Shown here: positions 45,315-53,026 of the stretch, one piece after another | Numbering within the stretch: position 1 is the first letter of the stretch | How the letters are laid out: every line of letters starts with the position of its first letter | Translations under genes and position numbers: made by a program | Origin: Phycisphaerae bacterium | GTDB taxonomy: Bacteria; Planctomycetota; Phycisphaerae; UBA1845; PWPN01 | Length of the DNA stretch: 64,000 nucleotides | Reading direction: 5' to 3' | NCBI GenBank assembly: GCA_012729395.1 | Contig: JAAYDF010000155.1 | Coordinates: 16,703-80,702 of the forward strand | The notes under the pieces: generated by a model | Databases searched by the model: none | What the model was told of the DNA's origin: nothing | What the model saw: the letters and a program-made list of their open reading frames with translations, nothing else

Positions 45315-46154
45315 CTAATCTTCCTTTTCGGCCGGCATGGCCTCCGCCAGAATGCGCTTCTCGTAAATATCCGTCAACCGCTGCTGGAGTTGGGGCGCGT
45401 CGGCGGCCTCGACCGCGAAGCCGTTGACCGCGTTGAGAAAGTCAAAGTAACCCGCCGAGGTATCGAAAGCCACGAAGTGCAACTCGACCTCGCCCGCGGT
45501 CTGAGCGTACAACTGCCGGGCGACCCGATCGGCCGGCGGGCCGGAGGTATTCTGCCCGTCGGTGATGCATACGACGTACTTGCGCACGCACCCGGACTGG
45601 TAGAGCGATTGGAAGGCGACCTGAAGGGCCCTACCAATGGCCGTTCCGCCCGCTGGCCTGGGAAGGCGTTGCAGGGCGTCGGGGACACTCTTCGCGTCAA
45701 ACGGCGCCATGGGCAACACCGGGGAGACGGAACTGGAGAAACTGGATACGCCGATTTGCAGCACGCGATCGGGATTGGCCTGCTGCCATTGGCTGGTATG
45801 CTCGAGAATACGGGCGAGAGCCTCTTTGGCGATATCGCTCTTGGGCCTGGGCCGACCGTCGTGGTCCTGCACGGCGTCCCGCATGCTGCCCGAGGTATCG
45901 ACCAGGATGGCGACGGCGGTGCACAGCCGCTGTTCGGTCTCGGGCAGAGGGATGACCGCGTGGGGTCGTGGGGCGACCGCGACCGGTGCGGGCGTCACTC
46001 TCGGAGCCGGCGATGAATGCTCTTGCCGGGTCACCGCCCAAATAGCAAGGGCCAGCACGACCACGATACCTGCGAAACCGCCGGGACCGCGTGTGCCAGC
46101 CGATCCTCTGGCCAGGCCGATAGCCCGGAAACCACGGAATTGGCGATGGTGCAT
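45315..46154 (-). CDS. membrane-anchored von Willebrand factor A protein
   Basis: 279 residues from the ATG at 46154, with AAGGAGG seven bases upstream; the longer track start is a TTG. A hydrophobic stretch, [16 protein letters not shown], near residues 27-42 anchors it, with the rest outside. The VWA domain begins [16 protein letters not shown] (MIDAS DxSxS present) and includes [13 protein letters not shown] and [14 protein letters not shown], the other metal-coordinating loops. Such domains bind protein partners through a metal ion. It ends with [16 protein letters not shown]. It is directly upstream of the PBP-OmpA gene with a 25-bp gap, so both are likely made together. Confidence 0.92.
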   Translation of the reverse strand: MHHRQFRGFRAIGLARGSAGTRGPGGFAGIVVVLALAIWAVTRQEHSSPAPRVTPAPVAVAPRPHAVIPLPETEQRLCTAVAILVDTSGSMRDAVQDHDGRPRPKSDIAKEALARILEHTSQWQQANPDRVLQIGVSSFSSSVSPVLPMAPFDAKSVPDALQRLPRPAGGTAIGRALQVAFQSLYQSGCVRKYVVCITDGQNTSGPPADRVARQLYAQTAGEVELHFVAFDTSAGYFDFLNAVNGFAVEAADAPQLQQRLTDIYEKRILAEAMPAEKED

Positions 46155-46371
46155 GGCGGCATCCTCCTTCAAGCTTGGACTCGCTGGCGACCCGCCAGGC
46201 GGACCTGCAGGCCTGGGAGGTATTGGACCGTATCGTGCGGCGCCGGGCCATTATAATGCCCACGCCATTTTCGAAGCCTTCGACCGCCCGTCGCATTTGC
46301 CGCTGCTACATGAGGTAACGCGAGTTCCCGCTGAGAGGCGATCTTCGCGGTGCGACCGATTGTCGCCTCAG

Positions 46372-46899
46372 TCAACCCTGGAACTCGACCTTGGGCCGCG
46401 CCTCGTGCATGGCGTGCAAGACCTGCATCAGGTCGTAGGCGGTCAGCTCGCAGAGCAGCCTCGTAACCTGGACGTGCAGTCCGTCGTCGAGTTGCGGCTC
46501 GATCTCTTTCATCAGCCGCACCAGTCGATTTTCCTGATCGCGCAGCTCGCCGGCCTCGATCACGCCGTCGGCCATAGCTTCCATAAAAGAGGTAAGCTGG
46601 CGGGCGTACCGCTCGATGACCGGCTTCTGGGCGGCCTCGTCAAGCCAACTCGGTCGGTTGGCGCTGATCTTCGGTGCCGCCGCCCTGGGGGCCGCTTTGC
46701 CCGTGGCAGCCTTGCGAGCGGCCGGTCGCTTCTTGGCGACGGCCTTGGCGGTCCGTGCGCCGGCCGCCTTGGTGCTCGGCTTCTTCTTGGGTGCCTGCTT
46801 CTTGCCGCGCTTCACGGGCTTGGCCTTCGCCGCGACTGCCTTTCGAGCGCCGGCAACCTTTTTCGCACTCGCCTTCTTCCCGGTCTTCTTCTTGGCCAT
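46372..46899 (-). CDS. histone H1-like lysine/alanine-rich protein with conserved helical C-terminus
   Basis: 175 residues from the ATG at 46899, which has GAGGA upstream; the longer frame to 46965 adds no family sequence. The first about 90 residues are AKK/KKPA-rich (MAKKKTGKKASAKKVAGARKAV), like bacterial histone-H1-type tails that bind DNA or other acidic polymers. After SANRPSWLDEAAQKPV comes a helical domain: ERYARQLTSFMEAMADGVIEAGELRDQENRLVRLMKEIEPQLDD and LLCELTAYDLMQVLHAMHEARPKVEF. The domain is not one I recognise, and its acidic charge contrasts with the tail. It sits between the AAA+ ATPase and the VWA gene on the same strand, so it may be part of that system rather than a general nucleoid protein. 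Confidence 0.8.
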   Translation of the reverse strand: MAKKKTGKKASAKKVAGARKAVAAKAKPVKRGKKQAPKKKPSTKAAGARTAKAVAKKRPAARKAATGKAAPRAAAPKISANRPSWLDEAAQKPVIERYARQLTSFMEAMADGVIEAGELRDQENRLVRLMKEIEPQLDDGLHVQVTRLLCELTAYDLMQVLHAMHEARPKVEFQG

Positions 46900-46966
46900 G
46901 CTATTGTCCTCGCCCCGTGTCCAACATTCATCGCCCAGAACGTGCATCAAAAGCCAGACCAGCAAT

Positions 46967-47037
46967 CAGAGCCTCGCTCGTGAAGAAGCGGTGGCTCGGA
47001 TCGAGAAGAACCGCTTCCTCACGGGCGCGGCTCTGAT
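46967..47037. repeat. 68-bp palindromic repeat, degenerate copy 4
   Basis: tcagagcctcgctcgtgaag-aagcggtggctcggatcgagaagaaccgcttcc ending tcacgggcgcggctctga. Same arrangement as the copies at 35113 and 41299, located between the H1-like and AAA+ genes. Confidence 0.8.
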
Positions 47038-47079
47038 TGACGTTCTCGCCCTCATCGCTCAGTACTCAGCTCTCAGTAC

Positions 47080-48927
47080 TCATTTCCCTTCCAGCAATTG
47101 CCGAATCGCCTGCAATCGCTCCTGCAGCATCCCGCGGCCGTTGGGTTGGGTGACTCGGTCTCGCCAGTCGGGCGGCAGGAAGCCGAGCTGCGTGCACTCC
47201 AGGACGGATGCCAGCTCCTGCAGCTCTTTCTCCAACCCCTGAACCGATGGGAGGAACTCGTCGGCCGCTTGCCGGAGGTCATCCGGCTCGACGGTCGCTC
47301 GGCCGGCGGTCAGCACGCGTCGCTGGGCGGCCAGCAGGATACTCTCGATATCGGCTCCGCTGAGCGTCCGATCGACCGGCAGCGAGGGCAGCCCTTCGGA
47401 CGCCAGGGCAATCCGGTTCTTGCGGGCCAGGGCCCGGATCATGCCCTGCACCTCGGCCTCGCTCTGCGGATAGAAGAGGGGGATGTGCACCTCGGCCCGG
47501 CCCTGCCGCTTGAGGTCGATGGGCAGCAGGTCCGGCCGACAGGTCAGGAGCATCCACACGATCCGCCCGCGATACCGCGTGTCGCCCATCTGGCTGGCGA
47601 TCATGGAGAACACCCGGCTGGACGTGCCCGAGTCGCCGTCCGCCGACCGGTTGCCCAGGGCGGCGTCGGCCTCGTCGATGATCACCACCACCGGCCCGAG
47701 CGAACGCAGGACGGTCAGGACCTGTTCGAGGTTGCCCTCCGTCTCGCCCACATATTTGGAGCGGAAGTTCCGCAGTTTGACGCAGGGGATACCGATCGAG
47801 CCAGCGTAGCACTCGGCCAGGAAGGTCTTACCCGTACCCACTGGCCCGGAGAAGAGGTACCCCATAGGCGCCGCTTCCAGCCGGCCCTGGGTAATCAGCT
47901 CGGCATCCTCGCGCAGGCGGTTCTTGGCCGCCTCCTGGCCCACGACGAGGTCCAGCGAGTGGCCAGGCTCGATGAACTCGACAAGGCCCTGGCATTGCCG
48001 TTCGATCATGGTTTTTTTGAGCTGGCGGAAACGGGCGAGGTCACTACCCGCGCCGGCCACTCGGGCCTGCGCGAGGATGGCGTTGAGGCTGATGAGGCTC
48101 AGGCCGCTGGACAGGTCGGCCAGCCGGGCGGGCGCGGGCTCGGCCGACTCGGGGGCGGCGGCGACTTGGTCGCGTGCGGCCCACTGGATGAAGCTCTCGC
48201 GGGCTGCGCGGTCGGGCATGGGGATCTCGATGGCCGCGACGTGGGCACTCTGCACCAGGCGATGGTTGACTTCGGTCAGTCTGTCGGCCACCAGGCAGAA
48301 GGCGACGTTCACCCGCTTGATGTACGGGTTCTGAGCCCAGCTCAGCAGGCGGACGAGGCTCATGCCCTGTCCACGGGCGAGCGTGCCGACGTCGCCAGCC
48401 GGCGCCAGGTACTGGGCATAGTCGAAGAGCAGGCCGATGCTGCGCCGCTCGTTGGGCTTGTCCTCCACAAGATTGCGCTCAAGGAGGCGATCGAGCAGAA
48501 CCAGCACGCGTTCAGGGTCGCGAGGCCACTGGGCCGGGTCGCCCAGCCGACCGGTGAGATACTGCATCATCGTCTGGAGCCGGCCTGGGTCGGCTCCCGC
48601 CAACGGCCGCAGGCCTTGCCCCAGATCGTAGCCGAGCACGACATCCCACGCGCCGAAGACCTGCCCGGCCAGGAACTCCGTCAGGCTGCCATAGCGCTCC
48701 TGGCTGCCCTCGCGGTAGGGAACCAGATCGTGGACGTTACCGTGCAGGATGAACAGGCAGGTGGTGCCGGCGAAGTACATTTCCGCCAATTCCCGGGCCC
48801 AGGCGGGGTACCAAGGGGGGAGTGATGAGTACTGAGTACGGAGGGATGAGGGATGAGTACTGAGTGATGAGTATTGAGTGCCGGGCGAAGACACGGGCGG
48901 TGCGGGTGGGGTGGGCTGGTCAGTCAT
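47080..48927 (-). CDS. AAA+ ATPase with two tandem modules
   Basis: 615 residues from the ATG at 48927 (the track start at 48975 is 16 codons upstream). Residues about 15-40 are repeat-derived (SSPGTQYSSLSTHPSSLRTQYSSL). A first module at about 45-240 lacks a Walker A but has LFILHGNVHDLVPY, RVLVLLDRLLERNL and SIGLLFDYAQYL, resembling a degenerate ATPase. The second module is complete: GYLFSGPVGTGKTFLAECYAG (Walker A near 359), VVVIIDEADAALGNR (Walker B near 414), a sensor region with SRVFSMIASQMGD and WMLLTCRPDLLPIDLKRQGRAEVHIPLFYP, and a C-terminal helical part. It resembles classic-clade ATPases that remodel proteins. It lies between pspA and the H1-like gene, and ATPases paired with PspA are known in envelope-stress systems. 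Its substrate is unknown. Confidence 0.92.
   Translation of the reverse strand: MTDQPTPPAPPVSSPGTQYSSLSTHPSSLRTQYSSLPPWYPAWARELAEMYFAGTTCLFILHGNVHDLVPYREGSQERYGSLTEFLAGQVFGAWDVVLGYDLGQGLRPLAGADPGRLQTMMQYLTGRLGDPAQWPRDPERVLVLLDRLLERNLVEDKPNERRSIGLLFDYAQYLAPAGDVGTLARGQGMSLVRLLSWAQNPYIKRVNVAFCLVADRLTEVNHRLVQSAHVAAIEIPMPDRAARESFIQWAARDQVAAAPESAEPAPARLADLSSGLSLISLNAILAQARVAGAGSDLARFRQLKKTMIERQCQGLVEFIEPGHSLDLVVGQEAAKNRLREDAELITQGRLEAAPMGYLFSGPVGTGKTFLAECYAGSIGIPCVKLRNFRSKYVGETEGNLEQVLTVLRSLGPVVVIIDEADAALGNRSADGDSGTSSRVFSMIASQMGDTRYRGRIVWMLLTCRPDLLPIDLKRQGRAEVHIPLFYPQSEAEVQGMIRALARKNRIALASEGLPSLPVDRTLSGADIESILLAAQRRVLTAGRATVEPDDLRQAADEFLPSVQGLEKELQELASVLECTQLGFLPPDWRDRVTQPNGRGMLQERLQAIRQLLEGK
48821..48881. 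repeat. gtactgagtacggagggatgag repeat, translated within the AAA+ gene
   Basis: agtgatgagtactgagtacg followed by gagggatgagggatgagtactgagtgatgagtattgagtg, a simple tandem repeat that encodes the N-terminal QYSSLSTHPSSL residues on the minus strand. A short relative lies at 47055-47085 near the gene's stop. Confidence 0.8.
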
Positions 48928-49036
48928 GAGTTCGCTCGCCTTTTTGCGACGGAGATCCGCAGTCCGCCGCATCACTCAATGCTCGTCACTTATGATTCAA
49001 CCTGACCGGTTTGCGGGTACCGCTGATCGCAACTCC

Positions 49037-49130
49037 AAAGAGCCGCGGGCTTTAGCCCGCGCGGTGCTCGTGCGGAAGGCGACCGTTGATCGCGGCCAAA
49101 GAGCCGCGCGGGCTGAAGCCCGCGGCTCGT
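49037..49130. repeat. gagccgcgggctttagcccgcgcgg repeat, two inverted units
   Basis: agagccgcgggctttagccc-gcgcggtgctcgtgcg, and then an inverted copy ending gggctgaagcccgcggctcg. Same family as 34978-35092. Located between the AAA+ and pspA genes. Confidence 0.85.
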
Positions 49131-49153
49131 TATCGCGTATCGGTCAGTTTGAG

Positions 49154-49897
49154 TTACACCTCCTCCGTCACCTTCGGCCCGAGCTGTTTGGCGGTTTCCT
49201 CGACGCCGACGGTGGCCGGGGTAACCAGGCCCATCTCCACCTCGAACTCCTTGAGGGCCTGATCGGCCAGGGCCTGTTCCATGGCCTGCTCGCGCTGCAC
49301 GTCGACGATGCCCTCGGTGGACATGTCGGCGGCGACGCGGGCCTTGGCCCGGTTGAGGCTGATCTTGTCGTTGATGACCTGCTCGATCTGCCCAAAATCG
49401 GTGGTGACATTAAAGTCGAAGGAGGTGGCCAGCTTGGCCATCTCGGCCTCGGCCCGGCTCATCTTGAGCTCGGCGTCGTAACGAGCGATCTTCTCCTTGA
49501 CCTTGGCGAGCTTGCCGCTGGCGTGTCGGATCTTCGACAGGTTGTTGTCGTAGGCCTGCTCATGCATCTTGAGCTGTTCTTCGTTCTCGGCGAGGCCCTG
49601 TCTGGCCTTCTGCAGCTCGAGGGCGAAGCGAGCGGCCGACTCGCGATCGCCCGCCTGCAGGTAGGCCTTGACCTTGGCTTCGAGGCTGCGAACATGCCCG
49701 CGGTCGGCAGCCGCCTGCCGACCAACGCGCTCCACGAGCGCCCGGTATTGCTCCAGTCCCTCTCGCCCCTCCTTGAGCTGGGCGACGGCCAGATCGTACT
49801 CGTACTGCATCTGGGCGATGGGGTCCGCCGTCCAGAAGACGTTGGCCAGCTTGTTGATCTGGGCCATGAGGGTATGCCACAGCTTGCCGATGATCAT
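49154..49897 (-). CDS. PspA/IM30 family envelope-stress protein
   Basis: The 247-residue protein is mostly helical: VFWTADPIAQMQYEYDLAVAQLKEGREGLEQYRALVERVGRQAAAD, VRSLEAKVKAYLQAGDRESAARFALELQKARQGLAENEEQLKMHEQAYDNNLSKIRH and VKEKIARYDAELKMSRAEAEMAKLA. This coiled-coil pattern with an amphipathic N-terminus is that of the PspA/Vipp1 (IM30, ESCRT-III-like) membrane-repair proteins. It would bind the inner surface of the cytoplasmic membrane under stress. The C-terminus, with VGVEETAKQLGPKVTEEV, is short. The ATG at 49897 has GGTGAGGTG upstream. It is the first gene of the minus-strand row with the AAA+, H1-like, VWA, PBP-OmpA and ABC genes. No pspB or pspC is present. Confidence 0.93.
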   Translation of the reverse strand: MIIGKLWHTLMAQINKLANVFWTADPIAQMQYEYDLAVAQLKEGREGLEQYRALVERVGRQAAADRGHVRSLEAKVKAYLQAGDRESAARFALELQKARQGLAENEEQLKMHEQAYDNNLSKIRHASGKLAKVKEKIARYDAELKMSRAEAEMAKLATSFDFNVTTDFGQIEQVINDKISLNRAKARVAADMSTEGIVDVQREQAMEQALADQALKEFEVEMGLVTPATVGVEETAKQLGPKVTEEV

Positions 49898-50070
49898 TGC
49901 CGCACCTCACCTTTCCGTCTCGAACCGACTCGGACGCAAGATATGTTCCGCCACTCGGGACGGTGCCCGCCGGCCTCGCCCGACGGGTGGGCGACACCGG
50001 CCAAGCCCAGTGTATAGCTGGAGCATGCCAGATCGTCAATCGCAGGAGCAACTCGAATCGCCGATCGGCG

Positions 50071-50122
50071 GAACCAAGCCAACTCGTTGGTGGCCGGACC
50101 GAACCAACTTGTTGGTGGCCGG
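50071..50122. repeat. two tandem gaaccaacttgttggtggccgg units
   Basis: gaaccaagccaactcgttgg-tggccggacc and gaaccaacttgttggtggccgg in tandem, directly after the stop of the endonuclease-fold gene (stop at 50123). The ACCAAC-TT-GTTGGT core is like the hairpin core of the repeats at 494 and 3335. Confidence 0.8.
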
Positions 50123-50935
50123 CTACCTGGGGGCTTTGCCGAGTTCGAAGACGGCCAAGATAGGCCGATGGTCGGAGGCCACGGGCTCGGGGATCACCCG
50201 GAACTCGACGCAGCGGAGGTCGAGATGGCCGTTGTGCATGATGTAGTCGATCCGCCGATCGGGCTCGCTGGCGGGGAAGGTGAAGCCCGGGCCGGTGCCG
50301 ACGTCGAAGGTATCGACGAGGATGGTTCTGGCCCTGACCATAACCCGGCTGTCGGGTCGGGCGTTGAAGTCGCCGGCCATGATGACCGGCATCTCCCGCA
50401 GGGGTGCGAGCAGCTTCTCGAACAGCTCGATGGACAGCATGCGTTCCGCGTCGTTCTCGCGGTAATCGAGGTGGGTGGCGAAGAAGACCAGCTTGCGGTT
50501 GCCGGCCCGCACGTGCACCTCCAGTGCGCCGCGCTGCTCGTCCGGCTGCGATTGCGGCAGGTAATGGTTCTGATGCCGCTCGATGGGGAGACGGCTGAGC
50601 ACGGCATTCCCGTAGTCGCCGCCTTGGAAGACGATGTTCCGCTCAAATACCGCGGTCATACCGGTCAACTCGGCAAGCCGGGCCGGCTCGTCGACCTGAT
50701 TGGTCCGCCTGACACCCCGGTCCACCTCTTGCAGAGCCACGAGGTCGGCGTTTGTCTCACGGATCAGGCGGGCGATGCGTTCGAGGTCTACCCGCTCATC
50801 CATGCCCTCGCCATGATGGATATTGTAGCTCAGCACGCGGATCGTCATGGGGCGATCGGCCGCGCAGCCCGAGCAGGCCAGGACGACCAGAGCCACGATT
50901 CCCAGCATCCGAACCAAAGCTCGCAATCCACACAT
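50123..50935 (-). CDS. endonuclease/exonuclease/phosphatase-fold lipoprotein
   Basis: 270 residues from the ATG at 50935, with AGGAGGA eight bases upstream; the track's longer start is not needed. A short signal with a lipobox-type cysteine (LGIVALVVLACSGCAADR) indicates export and lipid attachment. The mature part has the fold's blocks: RVLSYNIHHGEGMD, ADLVALQEVDRG, FFATHLDYRENDAERM, VIMAGDFNARPDS and the C-terminal SDHRPILAVFEL with the catalytic histidine. Proteins of this fold cut nucleic acids or phospholipids (sphingomyelinase-like) with a metal ion. The substrate is not defined. It is divergent from trmB. Confidence 0.92.
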   Translation of the reverse strand: MCGLRALVRMLGIVALVVLACSGCAADRPMTIRVLSYNIHHGEGMDERVDLERIARLIRETNADLVALQEVDRGVRRTNQVDEPARLAELTGMTAVFERNIVFQGGDYGNAVLSRLPIERHQNHYLPQSQPDEQRGALEVHVRAGNRKLVFFATHLDYRENDAERMLSIELFEKLLAPLREMPVIMAGDFNARPDSRVMVRARTILVDTFDVGTGPGFTFPASEPDRRIDYIMHNGHLDLRCVEFRVIPEPVASDHRPILAVFELGKAPR

Positions 50936-51164
50936 GTGCGATTCCTCCTGTTTGCAGATCACTCCCTGCTGTCGCGTCCGAGCGGACGGTTGCATGGACG
51001 CCCGTTTGACCGTCTCGCGCCGGCGGGCATTGTAGCGTTTCCCGCGAAGCGATGCCCGTTTGCATACCTGTCGCGCCACCCAACCGGCCCACGACAACCG
51101 CGAGGACCGGCGGCCCCTCACCAAGGTGGTTGATCCGCCGGCCGACTGGGCCGAAGATAGCCGC

Positions 51165-51794
51165 ATGGTCACGGTCGATGACATTGTCGTACCTCCGCCC
51201 GAACCCGGACAAATGCTGGACTTCGCGGCTCTGTTTGGGGATCGTCAGCCGGTGGAGCTGGAGATCGGGAGCGGCAAGGGCGGCTTCCTGCTTCGCCGGG
51301 CTCAGGCCCTGCCGGACCGTCGGTTTCTGGGCATCGAGTACGCCAATAAGTTCTTCCTCTACGCCGCCGACCGCATGGCCCGCTGGGGGATAACCAACGT
51401 GCGGCTGATGCGCACCGACGCCCGGCACCTGGTGATACACCACCTTCCGCCGGCCAGCGTGCACATCCTGCACATCTACCACCCCGACCCGTGGCCCAAG
51501 CGACGGCACCAGCGGCGACGCCTGATCCAGCCAGCGTTTGTGGCCGCGGTGGCGGAGGTGCTGATGCCCGGCGGGCGACTGGCGATCCAGACGGATCATG
51601 CCGATTACTTTGAGCAGATCCGCGAGGTCGTCGGGCGAGAGAGCCGGCTGCTCCCGGCCGATTTTGACGTGCCCGAAGCGGGAGTACGTGAAGGCCGGGT
51701 CGAGACCAACTTCGAGATCAAGTACCTGCGCGAGGGCCGGGCGATCTATCAGTTGGCGGCACAAAAACCGATGGCACCAGAGAGCAGCGAATGA
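51165..51794 (+). CDS. trmB: tRNA (guanine-N7)-methyltransferase
   Basis: 209 residues from the ATG at 51165, close to the usual TrmB start; the longer track frame begins at a TTG (51060) and its first 35 residues have no family sequence. The key blocks are VELEIGSGKGGFLLRRAQ (SAM motif), FLGIEYANKFFLYAADRM, HILHIYHPDPWPKRRHQRRRLIQP (the PDPWPKxxHxxRR motif), GGRLAIQTDHADYFEQI and ETNFEIKYLREGRAIYQL. It methylates G46 in the variable loop of tRNAs. The stop overlaps the next gene's ATG (ATGA at 51791), so the two are coupled. Confidence 0.95.
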   Translation: MVTVDDIVVPPPEPGQMLDFAALFGDRQPVELEIGSGKGGFLLRRAQALPDRRFLGIEYANKFFLYAADRMARWGITNVRLMRTDARHLVIHHLPPASVHILHIYHPDPWPKRRHQRRRLIQPAFVAAVAEVLMPGGRLAIQTDHADYFEQIREVVGRESRLLPADFDVPEAGVREGRVETNFEIKYLREGRAIYQLAAQKPMAPESSE

Positions 51795-53026
51795 TCTACG
51801 CCGTACTGACGGGTATGTTCCTCTTGCTGACGATCGTGGGCACGATCGTCTGGTACCTCGGCGCAACACACCGCGAGGGGCACTCGGTGCACTGCTACAA
51901 GTGCGAACACAACCTCGCGGGCGGACCGCTGACCGAGTGTCCGCGCTGCATGACCCCGCAACCGGAGAACAAGATCCTGATCGGCGAGCGGGCTCCGCGG
52001 CCTATGTGGATTCTTGGCGGTCGGATATGCCTGGTGCTGGCGCTGGCCGCGATTGTGCCTGTGCTGCTCCAGTTGCACGGCAAGTTCCGGTCCGAGTGGT
52101 ACTGTTTCCGCCCGACGTTCATGGTGCTGAGGGAACTGGAGGGAGGGGCACTGGCTTCGCGGGCGATGGACGAACTGGCTACTCGGTGCCGGATCGGCCA
52201 GCTCTCGGCGCCACAGACGGACCAGGCGATCGAGATCGTGTTGGCGGGCTTGGCCACGCCGGAGATTCCCGGGCGGCCTCTGCAGGGGCTGCGCGACCTG
52301 GCGGCGACCTTCGTGGAAGCGGGACACTTCTCGGCCAGCCAGACGCTCGAGCTGTTCGACGCCCTGGATGACGTGAGCTACGCGTTCGTCCCGGGCGATC
52401 AACCGGAAGGCGGCAGCGTGCGTCTGACCGGCGGTGTCTTCCCGCCGAACGGCTGGGTTCCCCGCCGCAAGGTGCGGGTTGTCGAGCTGGACGGACAGCC
52501 CGCCGATCAGGTGATCTTCGAACGGCACGATTATCCCGCACGGAGCGAGGAAGGCTTCGCCATCCGCGAGGCAGCGGTCAGCTTCGCGGTGCGCGAGTCG
52601 ATCCGCCTCCGAGTCACCACGGCGTGGCAGAACTTCAAGGCGGACCTGGTCTCAGAGGACTTGGCGGCGGCGACCGGCCCTCGACGCGAGGTTCTGCTCG
52701 CACGCTTGGCCAAGTTGATTCCCCGGCCACTGGTCGTTTACGAACAGGAGTTCAAGTTCGGCGAGTTCAACGCCGGCCAAGCGAGGCTTATCGAGCACAC
52801 GGATCGTCGGCTTCTACAAATGACCCCCAGCGTGCCCGAAACGCAAACCTACGTACCCGAAACGCAAACCTACGAGCCCGAAACGCAAACCTACGAGCCC
52901 GAAGCGCAAGCGCCGGGAACGGGGAGCGCCAGCGACGTATGGTCGGCAGATACGCATGGACACGTCCATCCACAAGTTAGCTTGATCCGACGTCAACGAG
53001 TCGATGAAACCCCGATACCTCACTGA
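51791..53026 (+). CDS. membrane protein with zinc ribbon; C-terminal repeat-derived tail
   Basis: The 411-residue protein begins with a membrane helix (AVLTGMFLLLTIVGTIVWYLG). A zinc ribbon follows, CYKCEHNLAGGPLTECPRCM (CxxC-x11-CxxC, about residues 35-54), and a second hydrophobic segment, ICLVLALAAIVPVLLQL. The middle is helical (LATRCRIGQLSAPQTDQAIEIVLAGLAT). A beta-rich part (RKVRVVELDGQPADQVIFERHDYPA) follows. From about residue 348 the sequence changes to PETQTYVPETQTYEPETQTYEPEAQAPGTGSASDVW, which is the dispersed repeat seen at 9278 and 35824 translated in frame. The last 60 residues are thus repeat-derived. It starts at the ATG overlapping trmB's stop. No function is evident beyond a membrane zinc-binding protein. 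Confidence 0.8.
   Translation: MIYAVLTGMFLLLTIVGTIVWYLGATHREGHSVHCYKCEHNLAGGPLTECPRCMTPQPENKILIGERAPRPMWILGGRICLVLALAAIVPVLLQLHGKFRSEWYCFRPTFMVLRELEGGALASRAMDELATRCRIGQLSAPQTDQAIEIVLAGLATPEIPGRPLQGLRDLAATFVEAGHFSASQTLELFDALDDVSYAFVPGDQPEGGSVRLTGGVFPPNGWVPRRKVRVVELDGQPADQVIFERHDYPARSEEGFAIREAAVSFAVRESIRLRVTTAWQNFKADLVSEDLAAATGPRREVLLARLAKLIPRPLVVYEQEFKFGEFNAGQARLIEHTDRRLLQMTPSVPETQTYVPETQTYEPETQTYEPEAQAPGTGSASDVWSADTHGHVHPQVSLIRRQRVDETPIPH
52830..52945. repeat. dispersed repeat inside a gene 3' end
   Basis: Three tandem units of cgaaacgcaaacctacgagcc type and then cgaagcgcaagcgccgggaacggggagcgccagcgacgt. The last part is the reverse complement of the acgtcgctgacgctcc...cccggcgcttgcgcttcgggctcg unit at 9278-9376. 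Confidence 0.8.

Noticed and set aside
43616-45427. 603-residue plus-strand ORF
   Set aside because: It is a complete shadow of the PBP-OmpA fusion gene, without domain sequence of its own.
47098-48825. 575-residue plus-strand ORF
   Set aside because: It is opposite the AAA+ ATPase, whose Walker motifs are clear.
52830-52945. tandem PETQTYE units as a true protein repeat domain
   Set aside because: The DNA matches an intergenic repeat family found elsewhere in the window, so a repeat-derived tail is the simpler explanation.
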